Assembly (NCBI RefSeq): GCF_033807575.1
Contig: NC_084705.1
Coordinates: forward strand, 186,001 to 250,000
Length of the DNA stretch: 64,000 nucleotides
Source of the DNA: Cydia pomonella
Taxonomy: Eukaryota; Arthropoda; Insecta; Lepidoptera; Tortricidae
Direction of reading: 5' to 3'
The notes beneath the pieces are model-generated. The model made no database searches, was not told the DNA's origin, and was given only the letters and a program-made list of their open reading frames with translations. Shown one piece after another: positions 45,101 through 57,100 of this stretch (within the stretch, counting starts at the first letter, position 1; each line of letters opens with the position of its first letter). The position numbers and the translations under genes were made by a program.

Positions 45101-48100
45101 GAACTTTTTAAATATTTTCCTACTCTACTGTTATCTGTCATTTATGCATTCATTAACACGAATATAAGAACATACATAAAAGATTTCAAGAAAAGTCTAT
45201 ATTGTCTATTCCTCATAAAAGCTCTTGTGCTTTTATAAGCTATAATGTTACTGCGATTAATGGCTACCAACCTAACAAAACCAAAACGAATACAGTTTTA
45301 AACTAAGTGCATTGCTGCCAACTTACAAAATATTCATTTGGTTGCATAGTAAAAATAATTACTTCATAAGTCAGAAACACGCATGTGACACCCGTAATAT
45401 AGCAACACCCATAGACTACGAAGACCGCTTAGCGTTGCTTGTTAGTCTCCGTAGGCTACGGTGGCCAAAATTGAGAAAAAACTGTCCAAAAAATTAATTT
45501 AGCAAGTAGCAAGTACCAGGGCCTCATGAGTTACGAGGAGGTGTCGCCGACCGGCCGGCCGCGGCCCGGGGCGGGCCGGGCGCGGAACAAGGTATGCTCG
45601 CGCGTCTTGGCTATATACTTTTGCTATAATTTGTTTACCTAAATTAAGATTTATTTTGTTGACTCGTAGGAAAAATATTGTATGCAACGTTGTATAAGTA
45701 GGTCAAAAAATTCTCGTGGCGTATTCCTTTACAATGTTCGCCTACGCCTTCGGCTCCGGCTCACATTGTAACTCACGCCACTCGCCTTTTTTGACCCTTC
45801 TTATACAACTGTTGCATAAAACACTATTATATGTTTTACATAGAAAGACATTAGTATGATTGTACCGAGTGATTTGTCGTCCAGGTTGGAGGCGGGCGCC
45901 ATGGTGCTGGCCGACCGCGGCGTGGTGTGCATCGACGAGTTCGACAAGATGTCGGACATCGACCGCACCGCCATCCACGAGGTCATGGAGCAGGGCCGGG
46001 TGACCATAGCCAAGGCGGGGGTTCATGCAGCTCTCAACGCGCGCTGCTCCGTGCTGGCCGCCGCCAACCCTGTGTACGGCCGGGTGGGTACATGACACAC
46101 AGACAACATGGCGGACACCGCACCATCCACGAGGTCATGGAGCAGGGCCGGGTGACCATAGCCAAGGCGGGGGTTCATGCAGCTCTCAACGCGCGCTGCT
46201 CCGTGCTGGCCGCCGCCAACCCTGTGTACGGCCGGGTGGGTACATGACACACAGACAACATGGCGGACACCGCACCATCCACGAGGTCATGGAGCAGGGC
46301 CGGGTGACCATAGCCAAGGCGGGGGTTCATGCAGCTCTCAACGCGCGCTGCTCCGTGCTGGCCGCCGCCAACCCTGTGTACGGCCGGGTGGGTACATGAC
46401 ACACAGACAACATGGCGGACACCGCACCATCCACGAGGTCATGGAGCAGGGCCGGGTGACCATAGCCAAGGCGGGGGTTCATGCAGCTCTCAACGCGCGC
46501 TGCTCCGTGCTGGCCGCCGCCAACCCTGTGTACGGCCGGGTGGGTACATGACACACAGACAACATGGCGGACACCGCACCATCCACGAGGTCATGGAGCA
46601 GGGCCGGGTGACCATAGCCAAGGCGGGGGTTCATGCAGCTCTCAACGCGCGCTGCTCCGTGCTGGCCGCCGCCAACCCTGTGTACGGCCGGGTGGGTACA
46701 TGACACACGGACAACATGGCGGACACCGCACCATCCACGAGGTCATGGAGCAGGGCCGGGTGACCATAGCCAAGGCGGGGGTTCATGCAGCTCTCAACGC
46801 GCGCTGCTCCGTGCTGGCCGCCGCCAACCCTGTGTACGGCCGGGTGGGTACATGACACACGGACAACATGGCGGACACCGCACCATCCACGAGGTCATGG
46901 AGCAGGGCCGGGTGACCATAGCCAAGGCGGGGGTTCATGCAGCTCTCAACGCGCGCTGCTCCGTGCTGGCCGCCGCCAACCCTGTGTACGGCCGGGTGGG
47001 TACATGACACACAGACAACATGGCGGACACCGCACCATCCACGAGGTCATGGAGCAGGGCCGGGTGACCATAGCCAAGGCGGGGGTTCATGCAGCTCTCA
47101 ACGCGCGCTGCTCCGTGCTGGCCGCCGCCAACCCTGTGTACGGCCGGGTGGGTACATGACACACAGACAACATGGCGGACACCGCACCATCCACGAGGTC
47201 ATGGAGCAGGGCCGGGTGACCATAGCCAAGGCGGGGGTTCATGCAGCTCTCAACGCGCGCTGCTCCGTGCTGGCCGCCGCCAACCCTGTGTACGGCCGGG
47301 TGGGTACATGACACACAGACAACATGGCGGACACCGCACCATCCACGAGGTCATGGAGCAGGGCCGGGTGACCATAGCCAAGGCGGGGGTTCATGCAGCT
47401 CTCAACGCGCGCTGCTCCGTGCTGGCCGCCGCCAACCCTGTGTACGGCCGGGTGGGTACATGACACACAGACAACATGGCGGACACCGCACCATCCACGA
47501 GGTCATGGAGCAGGGCCGGGTGACCATAGCCAAGGCGGGGGTTCATGCAGCTCTCAACGCGCGCTGCTCCGTGCTGGCCGCCGCCAACCCTGTGTACGGC
47601 CGGGTGGGTACATGACACACAGACAACATGGCGGACACCGCACCATCCACGAGGTCATGGAGCAGGGCCGGGTGACCATAGCCAAGGCGGGGGTTCATGC
47701 AGCTCTCAACGCGCGCTGCTCCGTGCTGGCCGCCGCCAACCCTGTGTACGGCCGGGTGGGTACATGACACACAGACAACATGGCGGACACCGCACCATCC
47801 ACGAGGTCATGGAGCAGGGCCGGGTGACCATAGCCAAGGCGGGGGTTCATGCAGCTCTCAACGCGCTTTGCTCCGTGCTGGCCGCCGCCAACCCTGTGTA
47901 CGGCCGGGTGGGTACATGACACACAGACAACATGGCGGACACCGCACCATCCACGAGGTCATGGAGCAGGGCCGGGTGACCATAGCCAAGGCGGGGGTTC
48001 ATGCAGCTCTCAACGCGCGCTGCTCCGTGCTGGCCGCCGCCAACCCTGTGTACGGCCGGGTGGGTACATGACACACAGACAACATGGCGGACACCGCACC

Positions 48101-51100
48101 ATCCACGAGGTCATGGAGCAGGGCCGGGTGACCATAGCCAAGGCGGGGGTTCATGCAGCTCTCAACGCGCGCTGCTCCGTGCTGGCCGCCGCCAACCCTG
48201 TGTACGGCCGGGTGGGTACATGACACACAGACAACATGGCGGACACCGCACCATCCACGAGGTCATGGAGCAGGGCCGGGTGACCATAGCCAAGGCGGGG
48301 GTTCATGCAGCTCTCAACGCGCGCTGCTCCGTGCTGGCCGCCGCCAACCCTGTGTACGGCCGGGTGGGTACATGACACACAGACAACATGGCGGACACCG
48401 CACCATCCACGAGGTCATGGAGCAGGGCCGGGTGACCATAGCCAAGGCGGGGGTTCATGCAGCTCTCAACGCGCGCTGCTCCGTGCTGGCCGCCGCCAAC
48501 CCTGTGTACGGCCGGGTGGGTACATGACACACGGACAACATGGCGGACACCGCACCATCCACGAGGTCATGGAGCAGGGCCGGGTGACCATAGCCAAGGC
48601 GGGGGTTCATGCAGCTCTCAACGCGCGCTGCTCCGTGCTGGCCGCCGCCAACCCTGTGTACGGCCGGGTGGGTACATGACACACAGACAACATGGCGGAC
48701 ACCGCACCATCCACGAGGTCATGGAGCAGGGCCGGGTGACCATAGCCAAGGCGGGGGTTCATGCAGCTCTCAACGCGCGCTGCTCCGTGCTGGCCGCCGC
48801 CAACCCTGTGTACGGCCGGGTGGGTACATGACACACAGACAACATGGCGGACACCGCACCATCCACGAGGTCATGGAGCAGGGCCGGGTGACCATAGCCA
48901 AGGCGGGGGTTCATGCAGCTCTCAACGCGCGCTGCTCCGTGCTGGCCGCCGCCAACCCTGTGTACGGCCGGGTGGGTACATGACACACAGACAACATGGC
49001 GGACACCGCACCATCCACGAGGTCATGGAGCAGGGCCGGGTGACCATAGCCAAGGCGGGGGTTCATGCAGCTCTCAACGCGCGCTGCTCCGTGCTGGCCG
49101 CCGCCAACCCTGTGTACGGCCGGGTGGGTACATGACACACAGACAACATGGCGGACACCGCACCATCCACGAGGTCATGGAGCAGGGCCGGGTGACCATA
49201 GCCAAGGCGGGGGTTCATGCAGCTCTCAACGCGCGCTGCTCCGTGCTGGCCGCCGCCAACCCTGTGTACGGCCGGGTGGGTAGTTGAGTACGGTAGTGAG
49301 GGAGTGTGCTTAAACTGCAGGGGGCAGCACGAAAGATGGCAGATTCTCCAACGCGCACGGTCTCTTTTGTCCATGTGCCTGATGTGCCCCTAAAGGCGAC
49401 AAACATTTCTAAAGTTTTATTTTGGCTTGTAATTTTCACCACAAATTCAACGAGTATATTTTTGCCTGACATCACCAGTGTCAGAATTCCACACAATTGG
49501 CTACTTGACAGTTTTTTTGTAAATAACGTCAATCGATCTTGATTCTCCTGAGGATCAAATGTCTATATAGGACTCGTGGCATTTAAGCAACACAAAGGTC
49601 AGAAATGAGAGTTAAAGTCTGACGCTCGCACTCGACGATTGAAACGCCTCTAACAATGTGATATTGTAAAGTGACGTCACATTACATTAGTCTGTCCTAA
49701 ATGTATGGAAGATCAAGAAAATTGCTATTTAGGCCCTGAACTATTGCGTTTATAGATATATAGTTGTCATTTAATTTATTTTTTAATAAAATGTAAGGAA
49801 TCGAATGGTACCACTTTCTTTGAGTATATTTTAAATCAATTATTTATTATTTCTTAGTCAATTTGTGTAATAATGTCCTATAATATTTTTTTATTTATTT
49901 ATTTTTTATTTTCTTATTTCTTTTTTTTTTTTTTTGAGACTTGAAGATGTATTTTTTTATCCCTTTCATTATTTTATCCATTTAACTAAATTTTGTTATA
50001 ATATTCAACATATGTCAAGTACCCAATTAAAAACGAAGGATGCTGGAGCACAACCCGTGGTGCCCTATTGATTTTTCGAAAATAAATACCCCGATTTTCG
50101 ATTCGCCGACAACGATTCGCAGACGGGTTCATTGGCCGAGTAACGATTGGAAGAATGACATTACGCATAATAGTCGTTTGCACGAGTAGTCAATACGCAG
50201 AACATTGATACGCATCTTTACTTTTCGTAGAATAATCATTTAGTAACTCTCACAATTACCCAAGAAACCATTGGCCGAATGATCATTTGGCATTAATATT
50301 GATTAGCAAAACTTCCCTCTTATTTATGGCTAGACTAGGACATGACTAACAACAACAACAACTTTTAGTTTGAGTCTGATAAACATGGTTTTGATACATT
50401 TAATTATATACAGGGTGGGCAAATAAGAAGTATACATTTTGTTTATAAATTTTAACTATATTAAGTTCAAAGATCATTAAGTATTGTTTTAAAAATATAT
50501 TATTCAGGGTTGGCAAATACATGCGGAACAATGTCTGACATATGTCCACCACTAACAGCAGGCAAATGTAAGCCCTTATCATCGCAATTTTCAGCATATT
50601 TTTGCACATTTTCGTAGTTATCTTAGTAAATTCGTGTCATAAAGTCGGTTTTAATTGTTTAAATTTCATCAGCTTCTTAGCTGCAAAATTTGGGGAATTG
50701 GTATGCCAATCACTGTTACTTTTTCTCGAAATTAATTGAGCAATCAACGTATTTTAAACAACACAAACATTTGAGAAAATAATTGCTTGCTGCTAGAGTA
50801 ATGCTAGAGTAAACATTTAGCAGAAATTATACCGGGTGTTTCCTGTAACACGAGCAAATAATTAAACCATATATAGTACTCCTAAAACGATATAACTTTA
50901 CATTAACAACTTTTAAAAATTATTACCCCTGTGAAATACCAGTTTTACCCCCAGTTTAGGAACCGCCGCAGGCTAGTTAGTGTACCATACTATCATTATT
51001 AATTAATCCGGGCGCCTGGCAACTGTTCAGCGGTGGGTGTGACAGTGATTGGGCAACAAAGGGGTTGTAAAATCAATTGAAGGTGTGCAATTTATAGAGC

Positions 51101-54100
51101 TCTGTGTTTGGTGCGATATTATAGCGAATTATGTATTTCATTACCCCTTTGTTGCCCATCCACTCTCACACCCACCGCTGAACAGCTGCCAGGCGCTCGA
51201 ATTAATTAATAATGTAAAAAGCCCTTGAGGTCTACTTGCAGAATAAATTTTTGAATTTTGAATGATAGTATGGCACACTAACTGGAGAGATTTCGTTGCT
51301 TTATAAATTACAGGCCTAGTTCCGCAGAGCTAGCTCCGTCTATAGCGCAGGAGCGCTGCACGCAAGTTAGACTACCCGTTTTTACCCAACTGCATTAATT
51401 AGAGGAAGTGTCGTCTATAGATAGCGACACTATCGCGGTGCTCCAGTGGCAAGCGTACTGTAACAAGCTACCTAAAGATTAGTCCTTAACCTATGCAACA
51501 CATATGGATAATGGAATTTTTGTTTGCCCCCCAGTATGACCAGTACAAGACACCCATGGAGAACATCGGCCTGCAGGACTCGCTGCTGTCCCGCTTCGAC
51601 CTGCTGTTCGTGATGCTGGACCTGGCCGACGCCGACCACGACAGCCGCATCTCCGAGCACGTGCTCCGGATGCACCGCTATAGGTATCTTCCTGCTGTCA
51701 GTTGACAAGGACCTACCGCACCACATAACCACAGCCTAAGAAATAATACAGTCGGTCGACGAAGGCGTCTAGACAGGGCAACCGTGCGGGGTGCGAGAGG
51801 CGGTCCCTGAGTTTCATACGCGCCATTGTTCGTATTCAGGGATATGATTTTGAGGGCTGACGCGTGTCTTGTAATCATCAATCAATTTGTGGACAATACA
51901 CACCCATGACGACTTTTAAAAAAAAGTGACGCCCGCCATCTTTTTTTCCAAAATAGACGCCATTTGTAAAATTAGTACACATAAATACAATACATACATA
52001 CATGAAACCTAAAAACATTTCCCTCCTCTTTTGGGCAGTTGTGTAAGTCTCGACAACCCTAGGTAGGTACGGTGACCTTGAGCGGTGTCGGCATTTACGC
52101 AAACATCAAAGGCGTCGGCCCACTGTTACTTTTTACACTGTGACATAACATAACATTTGACATCCGTTATGTGGACCAGCATTATTATATTACTGATTCT
52201 GTGATATGGTTGTTGTGCAGAAATCCGAAAGAGCAAGACGGAGAGGTGCTGCCGATGGGCTCGTCCGTGGAGATGCTGTCCACTGACAACCCCGACAACG
52301 ACGAGGTCGAGGTCAGTGCACTTCGAGTACCCAACTCATACTAACTTAAGCTAATAATTAGCTTAACTCGCGTATTTTTGGCCACTCGCGCGACATTTTT
52401 TGAAGAGGTAGGTCTCCATTTTCAAGCACTAACAGGGCACGAGTAGTTTAAGCTTTTTACCTAGGAGCCCCTAGCCCTAGGAGCCCGATTGTACTAAACG
52501 AAATTTTTGAAATATCGTTTTGGGATTCCATGTTTTACAAGCTTGAATTTAATTATTCCTTATTTCTTTAACAAATTATAACAAGATCTAATTAGTACCA
52601 TACGTAATGCTAGATCACCTCGCCTCACGCGACTTGCGTCTCAATAGATAGTCATGCTAGCCGCACATAATTGTTCTGTTATTTCTAGGACGCAGAGGAT
52701 TCCATCTACGAGAAATACGACCCGCTGCTGCACGGCAACATGCGCAGCAAGAAGGAGCGCATCCTCTCCACCAAGTTCATGCGCAAGTTCCTGCACATAG
52801 CCCGCCTCATGAAGCCCAAGCTCACGCAGGAGGCCTCCGACGCCATCGCCGACGAGTACGCCAGGCTGCGGAGTCAGGATACCATGGACAGTGATGTTGC
52901 CAGGGTAAGTTCCTGCACATAGCCCGCCTCATGAAGCCCAAGCTCACGCAGGAGGCCTCCGACGCCATCGCCGACGAGTACGCCAGGCTGCGGAGTCAGG
53001 ATACCATGGACAGTGATGTTGCCAGGGTAAGTCTCTTTTACTGTACTGTTTCTTGGGTTGTTCTACTGCTATCAATAGATGGCGCTTGTTCGCGCTCTAT
53101 ACTATTTAGAGCACGATTTTTGGGAGCTTTCATAGAGTTCTACATAGCTTTATTTAAGTTTTTCGTGTCTCCAGACTCTGTCTCCTAAGAACAACACCCG
53201 CTTGTAAGAAACTTTTATGGTGCTTGCGTAGCAAAAGACCTAGCCTATAATATTTGAATAGAGAACTTAGTGAGTTGTCAAATAAAAAGACGTGTTTACA
53301 AACATGAAAATATAATAATTTATAAAAGTTCTTTCGAGTTGTGTGTTATCCATCCACCGTGCAATTCCTCTGCTTTAAAATTTTTGATGCGAACATTGTT
53401 TGGCCTGTGTATGGATTAGGCACTTGGACGACCTGCCCGAGAAAAAAAAAATCACTAAAAAATATATTTTTTTACTTTCTCTTATTTAGAACACGATATC
53501 GAATATGATCTTAATCGGATGGTAGGGACCATTTGTTATATCTTGTATTTTAACCATTAAAAAAATTATATGACTAAAAATTTACTTTTATATTTTATTT
53601 TATTATTTTTTTTTATTTTTCTATTGTTGATTCGAAATAAATAAATAATTGAATTGAATTAAACACAAATGGGTGGAAACACAATTTTTACAGCATTTCT
53701 GAGAGAACTTTCCACTAGCAATTTAGGTTAAACTATCGTTATTTATGGTATGGGGAGTTAAATACCGGAATGGAAATGATATAAAATAGTGCATTTCGAT
53801 GCTAGTGCGGAAAGTATGTACGTATTGTTCACGAGTACCGAGATATCTTGCCACGAGCCGTAGGCGAGTGGCTAGACGTGGGACGAGTGAAGAATGACAT
53901 TTCCGCACGTGTATCGAACGACGTTTTTTAATACAATTGCGAAAAAATAAGAAAAACAACAAGTACTTTTTAGGGTTCCGTAGCCAAATGGCAAAAAACG
54001 GAACCCTTATTAGTCCGTCTGTCTGTCCGATTATGTCACAGCCACTTTTTTTATGCATGTTCTATTAGACAGAAACAATTGTAAATATAAAATATTATAC

Positions 54101-57100
54101 TATTATTACCAGGGCTCGAACAAATCATGCCAATGACGTCAAGCCGCCGATGTCATCGGTATGATTTGTTCGAGCCCTGATTATTGCCTAAGTATCGTTA
54201 TTTACGATTATTTGTGTATCGTATATTTAAATTGTATGAAAAAATATATCGAATTTTGTCTTTGGAAGCATAAAACATTCTTGCGGTAAGTAAAAATGTC
54301 TCTGCATTGACAGGCGTTTCGGCAGCTATTCCGTTCCATTCAGACAACTTATCAAGAACACTTTTTCAATATTCAATATTAAAAAATAAACGCGTTATAA
54401 TGATGAAGAGGTAAGTAATAAAATATGAAATATTTATTATTCTTACATTAACAGTAGGCTTTTATGTTGATTACGACTTTTAAAGGAAACTAACATTAAC
54501 ACTCATCAATAAGTAGTCATGAATTGGAACAGGTGGAAAAGTGAAAAGCACTAGTTCGCGAAATCCAACTTTCCGCACGCTAAACAGCTACGTAAAGTAG
54601 CACTTTGTGTGTAACTGCATTAAAAAAATCATTTAAAACCATTTAATTGTTGATCGTAAAAAAAAAAATTTGGTACCTACTTAAAAGGCAAGACGCACTA
54701 GAGCAGAAACATATCACTTTCTGTACACCTCTTAGATCAACAATGACCCACTTTTAGAGCATGAGAAATGCAAAAAAAAAATACAGTACATATTATGGTG
54801 CTACTTTTTCGCACTAGTGTTAGTTAAATTTTTGACATAGTTACGTAATGTGCTAATTATCGCACTACTGCGGCAAAGGAGCACCATATGTACTGTAAAT
54901 AACTATTGTACTACTTTTTGTTCTTTGTACTATTGTATGTTTTCCAAGTATTGTAAAATTTGAGATTGTGTTGGTAAATAACCGGTCGGTGTCATGCCGT
55001 GTGTCTCTCACAGACGCAGCCGGTGACGGCGCGCACGCTGGAGACGCTGATCCGGCTGGCCACGGCGCGCGCCAAGTGCCGGCTCAGCTTCCAGGTCGCG
55101 GCCGACGACGCGCACGCCGCCATCGAGCTGGTGCAGTATGCTTACTTTAAGAAGGTGACTGTTTTACTCCAACTGACACCTTTTTGTTTCAATTTATAAA
55201 ATATTTATATTTTTGTGTCAGTCCATGTACACTTGCGCCCTGTGGACCGGATATACGCAGAAATCGGACGGTGCTCTCCGGGCCCAGTGTAACAATGCCT
55301 TCGGGGTGCTGATGGGGCTGAAGAAATATTGTAGTGCGTCGGGAATGTTTGCGGAAGCTCGAACGGATTGTTTTTATACAATAATCCGTAAACGTGTCGC
55401 CTCCCTGATGCACAGGATATGGAACAGCACCAACGGCATCCTGAAAGCCATTGCCGAGAGATGGGACAATCCTATCTTATTTTTCTGGGTGAGAAAACAT
55501 ATGCTGTCGAGTTTTATCACCCGGAAAATATTTTTATAGGATTATTTATGTTTTATTAATTTAAATTTATTAATTTATTGATAGTCATCATTGTTTACCA
55601 ACCATTTTTCTACACGTGTAACTACTAACAAAAATATGGATTTGAAAAAAGTCTAAGATAAAATAAATTTATTCATTCATAAAAAGCCAGTTTATGACGA
55701 TCATGATAGTAATAAGTTCACTTACAAATCGTTTCGTGTTCTAAACAGGTGCTGACGAAAGAGAAGCGTCGCAAGCGGCGCGCGTCCGGAGACGAAGAGG
55801 AGCTCGCCGAGCCCGGCGCCAAGCGCTCGAGGCGCACGGTAACCATGCTCGCTCTATACTGGTCTATGTCGGTTACACGTCTCGTAACACGCGTCCACCG
55901 TGATCACGACGTCTGCCAGACTATGCGCGAAGTGAAGGGTGTGTAAGACGCCACGTTGGACTTTAACGGGGACGGCGGTGACGAAAGATTGGCGAGAACG
56001 AAGTGTAAGAGGAATACCTTTGTTCGGCGGTGGGAGACTAGGCTTGTCATTAAAATAAAGCGCCTACGTATTCTTGAACTCATTTAGATACAAAAAATCA
56101 TTTTCTCACTGTTACATGGCTCCAATGGCCGATATTATTAATTTAAGTCATAATTTTAAATTTAAAAGAAAATAAAAACATGCACAAATAATTGGAACTA
56201 ACATGCATTGTCTTAAATTCCTAATGAGTACGAAAATAACAAAGTATGAACATGGGTCGAGACATGTGATGGTGCAAAGAATAGGCGCTGGCTCAGCATG
56301 AAGCTGCGGGGACCCGCCGGTGGTATACTGCCGGAACCTAAGAGTGGGGATGCTAGAGACGCCGCATAGAATGAACTACATGTCAATTTAGACCGCTAGG
56401 TAGATAAGGCCAATATTGTCGCTCATATTTAAACAATTCAACGAATAAAATACGTAAGATTCCTTAATTTTATTTTGAAACGTCGAATTGCGATGAGATG
56501 TAGCTTTATATTATTCATTGTGTAAATACTATCTATGTGGTTTTCATCATCGTATGAGGAATTTATATTTAAGTATAGGTATTTAAATCATCATCAAGTA
56601 ATACATTAAAGTTTCAAGTTAAGAACCATACTTTTTGCAGTATGTAAACATGTAATTAGCGTTTTTGTCAAAAATACGGTTGAGATTCGATTCTTCGTAT
56701 CGGTGGTGGGATATCATTCCGGCACTTTGTCGCTTGGTACTTGAAACTTATGGTACTTCTTCCGCGAAAAGATCGCGGTTCGTGAGGTGGAATGGCTAAA
56801 ACCGAAGCACGATTTGCCCGGACCTCATGGGATGACGACGAGCTTTTCGTGAAGGTATTGACATCGACATGTATAATTTCAGACCGGCGCCGACGAGGAA
56901 GACCCGTACGCGCTGTCGTCGGACGAGGAGGCGGCGCCCGTGCTGCGCGCCGCGCGCGACGCCCGGCCCGAGCCCCCGCGCGCGCCCCCGCCCCCGCGCC
57001 CGCACGGACACGCCTCCCTCGACGCCGCCAGGTTACACGTCGTCCTACCGATATCATCATATCCTCGTGCCACTAATAAAATAGTACATTACGATACAAG

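Noticed and set aside
37730..49283. CRISPR array
   Set aside because: The units are contiguous tandem copies of exon sequence with no repeat/spacer alternation, in a eukaryotic gene.
45927..49287. Ladder of 124-codon plus-strand and 75-codon minus-strand ORFs
   Set aside because: Each is the same 152-bp exon-7 unit read in a different frame or strand.
49063..49542. ORFs running across the end of the exon-7 array
   Set aside because: They are chance readings joining the last unit to interspersed repeat sequence.
55213..55539. Additional MCM3 exon
   Set aside because: The translation matches a retroelement ORF2 tail, and exons 11 and 12 join directly in phase to the conserved YFKKVL sequence.
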